A stretch of DNA of 64,000 bases from Patiria miniata (lineage: Eukaryota > Echinodermata > Asteroidea > Valvatida > Asterinidae): assembly GCF_015706575.1 (NCBI RefSeq), contig NW_024037072.1, positions 26,909,162 to 26,973,161 of the forward strand. Direction: 5' to 3'. A program made the position numbers and the translations under genes. Under the pieces are notes generated by a model. That model did not search any database. It saw nothing but the letters and a program-made list of their open reading frames with translations, and was not told where the DNA came from. This document shows positions 23,808 through 34,353 of this stretch, in pieces; position 1 is the stretch's first letter, and every line of letters begins with the position of its first letter.

Positions 23808-26800
23808 GTGGGTTCATCCTTCTCGCTTTCACACCAGTCCCGTCCCTCTCTACCAAGCTGTACATCAAACCCTTGAAGCTCCGCTCTTCTAAAAAATTAT
23901 ACCAAAAAAATCTGCCAAAAACATATGAATGACTAACTTTGAAGGCATATAACCGCCTCACGGCATGATAGCCTTCGCCAGGCTCCCCTTTTTTTTTCTT
24001 GGGGAGGGGGGGGGGTGGCCATTATTCGATACCTGTTTTCGTATCTCTTACTGTAAAAGGACCTCATTCGATAAAAACAAAAAATACCAGGTAAACGTCT
24101 GTTGAATTAAATATTTTAAAGCCATATTATCCTGTTTATTTCATGTTACTTTTTTTCTGTATTCACTCGAGGAAATGTAGGTTTTTCTCGTCCGAATACA
24201 ATAATTCTAAGCCATCTCTTTGCTTGCCCAACTGTGGCAAATCATGTATATACCTCATGGGAATTAAGAAAAAAACACCCCGAAATTTCACTCTATGACA
24301 TTTACTCTGAAATGTATCGTGTGTTTACATACCACGATAAATGGGTTTTCGGCCGCTCTGTCAGAATAATCAAAACTCGTGCTTCCAAAGCAAATAATGC
24401 CAGAAATATGAATGCATTTTTTTCCAAATGTAATTTAGAGAATTGCACTCTTGTGTAAGCAAACTTCACATTAGGTTGCACTCTGCAACATCAGAGACGG
24501 GCATACTGCTATTCCCAGCGGGTTGAGGCCCGTACTTGTCAGTGCTAGACTAACACCTGATTCCGCGATCTAATAAGAAACAAAAAAATGAAGCTCTATA
24601 TATTGCACTTTCTGTTGCGTATGCATTATGATATTGTTTGTGCTACAAAATTAATCCACTGTTATGATGGCTGTACACGTGGCAGCATGACAGGGGAGAG
24701 TTCCATATTATACTGTGTTATTTGTGCCTATTATAGATGAAATTGCATTCCTTATGTTGCGAACTGCAATCGTACGTTACGGGATCACGCCTCGTCTCTC
24801 ATCAATTGGTTTAATCGGGAATGGTGTTTATAGTTCGGAAATGTTTTGAAAAAAGTAACAAATACCAAAAATATTTAGGGGCTTCTCTCGCTATAATATA
24901 GGTTCTTAACGTTGCGTTGGCTAAAAGATATATATCTGCAGCCATATCTGCAGCCGAATCGTCATTGTCCTGCAGATGACAGACAAAGACGTTGTTAAAT
25001 GTAAACGAGTTCCAACACCTGTGATATTTTTTTTTAAATCTTTGTTCATCTTGTAATTCCTTTCAGTGTACCCTTAAGGAGACATTTTCGTCATAAGTTA
25101 TACCTTAGGGAGACACCGGACATTAGGGAGACATTTCTCCTATGTAGAGTCTAAATTTTATCGTCGCAAATAGACTAGATCGATTGCTCATGGTCCAAAA
25201 CATAAGTATGCCAGAATTCGTGAGGGTAGGAAATTGGGGTTAGCCGTCATTAAAGTTGGGAACGTTTTGTACACAACCCTATAGGATTGCCCCCTAAGGT
25301 ATCATTCCCCGCAATAATAATTACATTAGTGAGAAATGTGGGAAGATAGATAAATGTAGGAAAATAGACTGAGATTGAGGCTATGCATGGTTTTAAAATC
25401 TTTGGGCACACCAGAGTCAGTCATGCTAGAAATTGCACTCATTCATATGAACGTTGTCGTATGAAACTATTATTTCTTCTTATGTTTGCTTTTTTTTTCC
25501 CGCCATGCAGTCTTTGCCCGACAGCACAGGACCCTCCGTCAGCAATTTCATGGTGGCATCGCCACCATCTTTGACGGCCTACCCGCATCACGCGGCCTCG
25601 GCCTACGTGCCCGCCTACGGCACCACGGCCATGCCCAGCAGCCTGTCCGCCCATCCGATGTGGCCGCCCAACGGGGCCATGAACTGCCCTGGGGATGCCG
25701 CCACGGCACTAGAGAGCAGCAACGTGCTACGGCCCTCACCGCTAGCCTACAAGTCGGTCTTATCGGGTACATCTTGCAATTCCAGTACTGGTACGTATTA
25801 AAAGAATGAAAGGTCACAATCTTGAGATCTAAAAGATCCGGAGGGGCGAAGTGGTGGGGTTATACCAGGGGACTCAGGTTGGTGGATAGTTGTGGTAGTT
25901 TCCTCACCTTCCGACTTACTGCCACCCGGGTTGACCCCACCCAAGACCGAAGGGTCACACGGTCCCTATCTGATACAGAAGGCTTGTCGTAGAATATTAC
26001 CCCCGGATTTTCATTCCACCTCGGAAACTGAGCATTCTTCACTCTCCCCTTTGGTTTCTATATTAAGGAACCCCTTGCTGCAAAGCGAAAAGTTATGACA
26101 ATGCACTGTCATGTCGGGATTAAAAGAAAGACCGAAATGACCACGACCCTCTCACAAGTCCTTCCAGTATACCACACTGACTTTCGAAAGATAATTTACT
26201 TCAACAAACCAGTATCTTCTTAAAAACTGTTCTGCCTATTAAATATTTTGCACACCTCAACATTTTTTTCAGGAATTTGGATAAAACTAATAATAGCCTG
26301 TTATTATTTTTTTTCAGTCCAAATGTTTAAAAGGGGAGTTTATTGGCTGATAAACGAACATAAGGGATAAGATATGTCCACCTCACAGTACTACTCTCCA
26401 TGCGCTCTTTCCAATACTACAAAATGTGTGAACGATCGTACAACAGCGGCAGCCCAGACAAAAAGTTACTGAAGGAGCGTAAATAAAGGCCTGTAACAGA
26501 AAACATATTTGTTTTAACAATCCGTCATCGCCAGTGAAAGCAACGCCTTGTATAATCCAGCGTGTATAGAAGTTGTTTTGTTGCCTGTCAGTAAGAATGA
26601 GTTGAACCAAACATTCTCAATATGAACCCTCGCTGACGCTCCCAATACTTTTAATCCAACCCTCCCCCCTCCAATTCAGCCTGCCGCGCGTAAAACTTGA
26701 TCCCGCGTAAATTATAAAGACACCCGTTCACTTGGGTAACCAGAGCCCGGCCGCTTGATGAATCTGACGGGCCTATCACTCGTCGTAGACGCCGCTGTCT

Positions 26801-27785
26801 CGATCCGGATCTCGTGAAAGGCCTTTAAAAATAACCCCGACACCTAATTGTGACGACGAGAGGGCGTCCCAGCGGTAAGGCAATGACCGGCAGCGCGGCA
26901 AGTAACACATCTTTTTGCAATCACCTGTGTGATGTGTTTCATGGACCGGAATGATATCAAAGGTCGACCTCGCTGGAATTTTTGTGCTGTTCCAATAAAA
27001 CTGGGGGGAAGTATCGACATGGTAAGAGCGTGGTTATCGACCTGCCTGTCGGGCGTGTTAGGTCAGGGGTCATGGGTTACGCGAGGTTGATGTCATCTTT
27101 GCTGATGACACGTGACGCGGGTCATCTCTGCCAGCTTCGAGTGGGTCTCTCTCTCTCTAGCTATGGCCCTGTCCAATGTGCACAATCTGCTCCATTACTA
27201 CACACCGGGGGACAAGTCTGGAACGGAGAGATGAATGATGGCCAGCATAATTGATACCGGTCCCTTCTTGTCTCTTTACAAGAAATATCGCTCACCTTTG
27301 TGACCCCCATCCATTTCGTGATTGTACTACAAAACAAATGTTTACGAAGACACAATTTGTAGGGTAAAGATGCGGGAGAGTTTGGCTTGCAGCCCCCCGC
27401 GTCATTAACCGTTCGGTCGTCTCCTCGAGTTTACATCCATCGCCGCCCCTCAGGAGAACTAAGGGTCAGGGGGAGGGTATAAGTACAAGAGGAGGGTTTG
27501 ATTAATGCTACAAATAAATTATTCAAACTTTGGTTTACTTAACTTTCTTTCTTTATTTGTGTCTCCCTACATGCAGTGTCTGATACGGTCAAGCATCCCA
27601 GCTCACCGGTAGGTGCAATGAGGATTGTACAAACGTGAACTCTGGAGGGCGACATTTACCCTCACCTGTCGGTGTCTCCAGCATGCATGCAGCAGCACCA
27701 CCAGCAGTGGTTCAGTCATCCGGAGGCAGAGACCCATTCTAATTGTCAATCAGAAAGCCTGGAAGCCATGCAAGAGTATTGGTGA
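23620..27785 (+). CDS. 3' end (last three coding exons) of a probable developmental transcription factor
   Basis: Three + strand exons join in phase: 23620-23807 (begins with the last two bases of a split codon, 62 codons, phase 0 end), 25511-25790 (93 codons plus one base) and 27577 to a stop at 27638 or 27785. All have AG acceptors after pyrimidine tracts and GT donors (GTGGGT, GTACGT). The roughly 175-residue product is rich in Ser, Pro, Ala, His, Tyr and Met, with His runs (HQHH) and blocks such as AYPHHAASAYVPAYG. That composition is typical of C-terminal activation regions of homeobox, Pax, T-box or Fox proteins. No DNA-binding domain was found upstream, so those exons probably lie left of the window behind an intron of more than 23 kb. 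From memory the second exon loosely resembles the final exon of vertebrate Pax1/9 (an FVSAS-MAPYP-like stretch), but the octapeptide and paired domain are not visible, so I do not assign a name. That it is a real gene is likely; its family is a guess. Confidence 0.7.
25068..25320. repeat. Dispersed repeat, direct copy of 46741-47010
   Basis: It starts GTACCCTTAAGGAGACAT and shares GGGAGACA.CGGAC, GATTGCTC..GG, GTCATTAAAGT and a CTAAGG.A.CATT end with the copy at 46741. It sits in the intron between transcription-factor exons A and B. Noncoding. Confidence 0.65.
25511..25790 (+). CDS. Coding exon B of the probable transcription factor
   Basis: The acceptor is TTTTTTTTTCCCGCCATGCAG ending at 25510 and the donor is ACTG|GTACGT at 25790/25791. 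The exon starts in phase 0 and ends in phase 1. The peptide is Pro/Ser/Ala/Tyr-rich with VSNFMVASPPSLTAYPHH, a MPSSLSAHPMWPP stretch and an LRPSPLAYKSV motif near the end. The exon is a GC-rich island inside AT-rich intron DNA, which supports real coding sequence. No known catalytic or binding motif is visible. Confidence 0.72.
27577..27785 (+). CDS. Terminal coding exon with an internal in-frame TGA
   Basis: The acceptor is CTACATGCAG at 27567-27576. Read in the phase set by exon B, the exon encodes 20 residues (VSDTVKHPSSPVGAMRIVQT) and meets TGA at 27636-27638. The same frame then stays open for 48 more codons to a TGA at 27783-27785. That tail looks like protein (LEGDIYPHLSVSP, then MQQHHQQWF, ending EAMQEYW) and has the Gln/His character of the exons before it. 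The stop lies within 27609-27647, which begins GTAGGT, ends CTGGAG and is exactly 39 nt, so removing it would keep the frame. Ancestral CGA to TGA would be a single CpG transition. The annotated stop is therefore uncertain. Confidence 0.6.
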
Positions 27786-29354
27786 TTCGGTGTTTTATAA
27801 GAATGTGCTATACGAGGAGAGTCGTCATTTTATATCAAGCTGGTTGACTTGCTCTCTACAAGGAGATCACAAAAAGCCAGGGACATCTGGACCGATTTTA
27901 CGCATACAAAAGAAAACCACGCAGTATTTTGCTTATTAATCTGTGGAGTGATGACCCAGGAACCTTTACACAGTTGTATATTTTGAAAGGGGCTGTATTT
28001 TTTTCTCTCCGTCGGTGAATGGACAGTTAAAAATGGATTTTATGTACAGGTTGATAGACTGCATGTTAGAATATTCAAGATTCAGGCGATAGATCAAAAG
28101 CTCGTAAACTTTCGAGTACAGCCGACAAACCGGTACTCCACGTCCGAAGCCACTTCGAACCGTCACACAAAAGACTACAAATGATTCACTGGCAGTGTTT
28201 GGACGAACGTTCGAGTCGCCAACAATCGCGTTTAATCTAGGGGACTCCTCATCCGTTGCATGCTTTTGTTAGCAGAATAAGTATTGTTTTATAATTGGAG
28301 GGCGACAGTTGTTTAATGGGTAACAGTTGGAGTTATCCGGTGGACCCTCTTGGTTTCATTAGGAGGTGCATATTCAACACAGGGAGGGGATTGTTGTTTC
28401 TTCACCACTAGGATTTTTTTGTTGACAACCATAACAAGACAGGTCATCGTGCACACTAGACTTGTTCATGGCTTGCATAATGATACCTGCGGCAGACAAT
28501 GTGTACATAATAATGTATCTGCTGCCCCCACGAATTCCAAATGGCTAGGACAATCATAGTAGGGTCTTGTATTCAGTAAGGCCATGGATCCTACTTGTGC
28601 CCGTCACGGCAACAAACTTTGCCACTCTTAAATTCAGTCTCCAATCTCCAATCTCACTTTTGTTTGTAAGCTTTTTTATGACTGTTTAGGCTATCATATC
28701 ACTGTTATTGGTGTTCATTGAGGAAGTTGTGCAAGGACAAAGTCGTGTTGCACGGTCCCAGTTTGTGTTAACTTGTGTAAAACTTGTATTCGTATATAAA
28801 CAAAATGCAAATTGTAAATTTAAACGGATGCTTTGGGGAACTTCTTATATAATAGCTGAACAAAGTCTTGTCTGATTTACCATTGTTTCTGGCCCATAAG
28901 CATTGGAGGTCAGATGGTGATCCTTCTGATCCCTTCCTTCTTCGTAGCATGTAGCATCGAGTCCACTGTCTTGGAAACAATGACTACATGCTGTTACATT
29001 TTTTGTTAGTTCTGAACCCCAGCTCTTAAAATTACCTATAAAGCATCGATATCAGACTCATTGTCGGTGGTTTGGAGGGGGGGGGGCACATATTTGGCTG
29101 GTATTTTTTGGCTGGGGACATCAATTGCAATGTTCCCCATTTAGCCTTCAAAGTACCTGATTTGACTAAAACCTAAATGTTTACACAATTTTGCACAGCG
29201 TAATAAACAGCCGTGCGATATTGGTTAACATAAAATTACGTGAAATGGGCGTGCAATTCGGACAATGAACAAATACATATCCTAAAAGCGCTACCTCGAG
29301 ATTGATAATGTCCTGTTCCCTCCCACTCCTATAATTTCATGTAGACATGTCTAA

Positions 29355-29463
29355 TTGACGTCACGCTTTGTTTACATGTGCGTTTTGCTATGGGAGCTTT
29401 GTGGCTCTCGTCCCCACCTGGCTCCCATAGGAAAGCGCACATGTAAACAAAGCATAACGTCAT
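29355..29463. mobile_element. Palindromic MITE-like element
   Basis: Arms GACGTCACGCTTTGTTTACA..GCTATGGGAGC and GCTCCCATAGGAAAGCGCAC..AAACAAAGC are reverse complements around a short loop. Part of the right arm (CACCTGGCTCCCATTGGAAA) recurs at 40723-40742 within the Mesh-like gene, so this is a dispersed family. Confidence 0.7.
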
Positions 29464-31134
29464 AATGTCTTAGGTCTATTTGTGCTCTCCTTTTGCCGAA
29501 AACGTCACATAAACCCTAAGATATTCTCTATATATTTACGGGTAAAAGCATACGTACCGCTGTACACAACTCAAACTGAACTTGAATTTTTTATTTTTTT
29601 TTTAAAGAAAAGTTATACTGTAATATCACTGTGTATTTAAGCAGTCTTGGTTACAATTGTTGGCCTTGTTTGGTACAAAAAACGTTATGTAAATAAACGA
29701 ATAAATGTTTACAACTGGTCCAGCTCTCGTCAAGCAAATATGAGTTTCACAAGGTTGTTTTTGACGTCGTAACAAGAGTTAATGTTCACATGGGACTCAC
29801 GTGACTGTAAGTAAACTTTCTTAATAAATACGTAATGAACACGCCATCATCGACACAGTAGCGAAATTGACACCCTCAAAATCTGAATTGCTAAATATGT
29901 AAAATCACCAAAATAATAGTTTGAAGAACAAGTCATTTCCTCCGTAATCAATTAATTGAATGGCAGTGCTGTAAAATGTATTTAATGTTTTTTGTGTTTT
30001 TTTAAATTAGCGAAAGTCTTGAGTAAGCTCTAAAACACTGTTGCGGTTTCAGAAAATCTACCAGGGTCCTTGCCCATTTTATGATGCAAAACTTATATTA
30101 GCAAGGTTAACACCATTCACAGAGAAAGACTTTACGCAAATAACACGTGTAGCTTGGGTAAAAAAAACCCGACAGTCTTAAAATTCAGAAAAACTGATAT
30201 TAACAAACAGCATTCAGTACATGTTCTCCCACATTTTTCTCAGCCCAATAGCTGCGCGTTCGTTTACAGCGCCCTCTTTTGGCATTTATGAGACAATCTC
30301 ACCATCTAGTCTTTGGGTGAAACCATGATCGATTCTTGCCTCACACATTTTTATGAAGCAGATACTGAATCGACAAACCTACATAGCTTTAGCATTGCAT
30401 AAAAAAATACTGGCAAAACAACACCTAGTTTTCTTCTTTTATAAGATAAGGAAAGTCAGTAAAGGAATGTTTTACTGGCTTGCGCAGACAGAGGGCGCTG
30501 TTTACGAAAATGGCCCACGCCACTGAACACTTAGTGTTGGCGTTAGAAAAACGTTCCTTTTTTTACATGTAGAAAGGGGGAAAGATAAATATTAGATAAT
30601 TGTCCTTCCGAAGAGCTGTTATTTTGACTAAATTACTACTAAAAACTACATTGACCATATTTCATGTAATTGATTTATTGATACTTTTTTGCAGACATAT
30701 GCAATTTGTTGCACGCTCATCTTATCTTAACTTTTAACTTATAAAAAGGAGTAGAGAATTTCCTTATAATAATCATAATGCACTAGTGTGTATTCTTACA
30801 GTCTGTCATTACATATCACTTGAAAGTGACGATAGTCTGCCACGAGAGGGCGCTTTGCCGTGAACTTTAGCTGGGAAAACTTCACAGCACGCAAATCTCC
30901 AAAATAACATAACACAAATTTAAACAAGTCGGCATACTACATCGATAATTATATTAATGCGACATTGTAAATTATCTTGATATATAAATGTATTTATACA
31001 GAATCAAAAAAATTGTTGAAATTTCTTTCCCGGTTGAGTCCACGTTGTAGGCCTTTATAGTATTGAGACTTTTTTCCTTGCATTTTTATGTGTGCAACAT
31101 TGTGTATATCAATATTATTGTGTTGCAATTTGTA

Positions 31135-31140
31135 AATAAA
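31135..31140 (+). promoter_or_regulatory. Candidate poly(A) signal AATAAA
   Basis: A canonical AATAAA hexamer lies within TTTGTAAATAAAACATAAAA, followed by a T/G-containing stretch. It would end the + strand transcription-factor transcript. An earlier AATAAA at 29692-29697 is an alternative. Confidence 0.35.
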
Positions 31141-31423
31141 ACATAAAATCCAGAAACATCTGTCATTGTTGACGATATTTACTTTTTGCCCCTGCCTATA
31201 TTTGTCCCATCCAACGCTGTACCGTTGTGTTCAGAATTCACAAAAAGAAATTGTCATTATAAAAGTTAAGGTATGGGGTTCACCAGGACCAATAAACTGT
31301 AGGGTTTCTTTTACATGAACACATCCTCGGCCCTGCTAGAAACATCCTGCAACGGAATGTTAATTACCATATTAAGTGTATTTTACAAGGGCCTAATTTT
31401 TTCCTCTTTAATATTGGTGTTGT

Positions 31424-31874
31424 TTATACACCTTGGAGACTTTCCGTAGGTATTGGTACGTACCTCCTCCCATGAACTCTGTACAACTTTCCCCTGTGCT
31501 TTCCTCCCACACCTACCAAGGAAGCAGGTGCAACTCGCAAATTGCTCTCATATTCGGATACCAATCGCTGCTGGGCGATAGGAAACATATTCAGGGATAC
31601 AATACCGTCAATTTCTTTCATAAATAGAGAGTTGTGAGGCCGCTGCAGTCCAGGTTTGTAAAGATAAGGAATGATCCCTGATCTTAAAAAGACATTGAAC
31701 TGAGAAAGTTGGATGACCTTGAACCCGGTAGTCGCGGTTTTGCGGAATAGATGCAAAGATCTTCTGATCAGGCCAGACGCAATGATTTTTTTCTGCGACC
31801 ACGTTAGTCAATGAGCATAATGCTGATTCGTCACTTGGTAACGAATGGTTCTCGGACTTAATTTCCAGAGCCAA
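31424..31874 (-). pseudogene. Unrecognised - strand open frame, possible gene relic
   Basis: A 110-codon frame (31756-31424) reads like real protein in parts (for example GFKVIQLSQFNVFLRSGI and PHNSLFMKEIDGIVSLN). It is overlapped by a second open frame up to 31874. I recognise no domain. There is no clear splice bracketing and no start with good context. It could be a fragment of a transposon or processed gene; function unknown. Confidence 0.25.
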
Positions 31875-31954
31875 TGAATCAAGGAAAAACAGGTGAAATT
31901 TATTTCATCCATCAGTACATACTGCAGGTCTTGATTAACCACGATTTAAGAAAC

Positions 31955-32660
31955 AGACTACAGGGAAACAGACTACAGTACAAGAACAACTTTTTTTTCT
32001 TGGTTTTTCCAGCATCTTTGAACACAAAACTCGAAACTGGTCAGTGTATGTAATAATATTTCTGAAAAGTACAGCAAAAAATAATTACCTTAATCTAAAT
32101 TACCTTTAATAATATAGGTTGAATGGTAAAGGTATGCGGTAGGGTATAATCTGCGCAATGTCAACGCAATATGCATTACATGGGTGGATGTAAAAAAATT
32201 CGAAGGACAACCGACGAAATTGAAACCAAACCAAATCTTTGAATCGGGTGAAATCTCAACCACACTTGCCCAAAAGTGTTGACATCGGATATTTTCGTCG
32301 GGAAAGAAGTTCAGCAACACTTGTCTAAATGTATTCGGTTTTCATGAAAGTCGTTATCCACAAACTACAATGCGTAAAATGCACACCACTTCGGATACAA
32401 ACAAGAAAGGGGACTGAATCACACACAAATATTTTCACTTTCAATCGACTGAATCTATTCTAAGAACTGCAAAAATAGAAAAAGTAAAAACAACTTCTGT
32501 TAATTGTGAAAGCATCGTCGGGGAACCAGACTACAAGAATAACATTTTTCTTGGTTATTCCAGCATCTATGAACTAAAAACTTGTTATAAAATACCTATC
32601 CCCAAATCCACTCATTTCTAAAAACTCCAACAAAAGCAAATGTTGTATGTATATACCTGT
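31955..32660. mobile_element. Two degenerate end fragments of the TTAA MITE flanking another repeat
   Basis: 31955-32106 and 32515-32660 each contain the GACTACA..TTTTCTTGG..CCAGCATCT..GAAC block and an ACAGCAAAA or CAACAAAAGCAAATG end that marks the right half of the 1505-2027 family. A different repeat (32107-32470) lies between them, so it may have inserted into an old copy. Confidence 0.5.
32107..32470. repeat. Dispersed repeat, inverted partner of 20285-20635
   Basis: It carries CATTACATGGGTGGATGTA, CACACTTGCCCAAAAGTG and GTTTTCATGAAAGTCGTTAT in reverse order and on the opposite strand relative to 20285-20635. There is no coding capacity. Confidence 0.7.
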
Positions 32661-33809
32661 AAGCTAACATAAATTGAATTGTGAAATACGAAAAAAAATA
32701 AAACATCTACCTTGAAAATTCTACACGTTACTTATGAAGGTAATGCACTCAGCAACTGTGTAGCAATAAACATCTTACCGATTAACCGACTCACAGATCC
32801 TGCACTATGCATGAACCCTCGTGCTCATTTGCATATTCACATAAATTATTAGACAATTATGAGCTCATGTAGTGATGTCATACAAGACAAAATTGTCTTA
32901 AATTATCAAATCACGCCGAGCATTTGTATATACTTAAAAAATGATAAAAATACAAATCTCCTAGTTACATATTCAACTACTGTTTTTTAGAAACTAAATG
33001 AGAGCGCCAACACTTCACACCGACAACACTTCACACTTCTAGTACATCGACCTCTGCTTTATACAATTTTTTGGGCCAGTTGTTAGAAAAATCCCCTATT
33101 TTCACTCAAACTTATGACATGGCTAGGCCACTGTCAAGTGCATTTCTGTCAAAAACATCATTTAGGTATACTCTGGTGGTTGACATTTTAGTTCTTTTAT
33201 TAGAAAAACGATCATGAAATTGAATGGACTATTTTAAGAAACTGTTATATTGAATATTTAAACGATCAGCCGGGACCGCATGAAAAATTTCGACTAAGCA
33301 CTGCAAACAAATCCATTTTATCATTCGCAGCTAGCCAAACGCCTGCTCGTCTGAAACTAGGTTGAGTGCGTTGTTGTCTGAACTCACACGCTGGGCACGG
33401 CCATTGCGGACGGCTGACTGTTATCTGGTTTGCTGTAAATCAAAAATAGAGTGAGAAAAGAGGTTCCATTTGCAGATTGTTCTTGTCATTCATTGAATTA
33501 AATGATACAGATAAAAACTGTTGCCGAAGTCATATTGAAATTTGGACTCTTTTACCTTACATGAACTATAGCCCCACAAGTGACCTGTCACTGATCTAAT
33601 TACCTTCATTAGGCATGCACAATACAACCAATGAGTGTGTATTTCATAGAATTGAGATTTCACAAAACACCTGCACTAACTATGGTTTGAAAGACGCCCT
33701 CTTTTAATTCTTTGTTCCCCTTTTTTTTGGGGGGGGGGGGGTAGTCTATGTATAATAGACCCTGGCCCTCGATAAACCGTTCATCGTCTATGATAAGTAA
33801 ACAGATTCG

Positions 33810-34060
33810 GCGATTAATTATGCAACTAGACTGCGTATGACCTCGAGAAACTGACCAATCAGCAGGCGCCTTCTATACGTGCGTAATGCGAGCTCCCCGC
33901 GTGCGTAAACATCACGCCCACGATGAGTAGCATTTTTTTGTACAGGTTGTTGTATTGCAAAAACGTGGCATAGACATTGACCAATCACAATCTTAGTCCT
34001 GATTTCGGAATGAAATGACGTCACGAATGCTTAGATATATCAGACGCTCTACCGGAGATG
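33810..34060. repeat. Dispersed repeat, inverted partner of 62985-63260
   Basis: It holds GACCAATCAGCAGGCGCCTT, a TGTTGTATTGCAAAAACG block and TTGACCAATCACAATCTTAG then ATGAAATGACGTCACG. The same blocks lie on the opposite strand and in reverse order at 62985-63260. Its 3' part is the seed of the 126-bp triplication. Confidence 0.7.
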
Positions 34061-34353
34061 GGCTCCGTGGAGAATGGGTGATACTCGGACTAGGAGGGGG
34101 CATTGACCAATAATAATCTCAGTCCTGATTTCGGAATGAAATGACTTCACGCATGCTTAGATATACCAGACGTTCTACCGGAGATGGGCTCCGTGGAGAA
34201 TGGGTGATACTCGGACTAGGAGGGGGCATTGACCAATTATAATCTTAGTCCTGATTTCGGAATGAAATGACTTCACGCATGCTTAGATATACCAGACGTT
34301 CTACCGGAGATGGGCTCCGTGGAGAATGGGTGATACTCGGACTAGGAGGGGGC
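33975..34353. repeat. Three tandem copies of a 126-bp unit
   Basis: Units start CATTGACCAAT at 33975, 34101 and 34227 and end GGACTAGGAGGGGG. Copies 2 and 3 are almost identical; copy 1 differs by a handful of bases, including TGACGTCA where the others have TGACTTCA. There are no spacers between units. Confidence 0.92.

Larger units (their letters stand above)
27786..31160 (+). other. Gene-free AT-rich stretch, probable long 3' UTR / intergenic DNA after the transcription-factor gene
   Basis: No exon with acceptable coding character is seen. The stretch is AT-rich and less repeat-laden than neighbouring DNA. It holds a palindromic MITE (29355-29463) and AATAAA signals at 29692-29697 and 31135-31140. 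The second sits in a typical context (TTTGTAAATAAAACAT), so a 3' UTR of about 3.3 kb is possible. Long 3' UTRs are common in developmental regulators. That it is transcribed is inference. Confidence 0.35.

Noticed and set aside
24234-24458. 74-codon open frame between transcription-factor exons A and B
   Set aside because: AT-rich, no matching splice sites or phase, no known motif.
33975-34353. CRISPR-like direct repeats
   Set aside because: Units of 126 bp abut with no spacers and lie in animal DNA; a simple tandem triplication.
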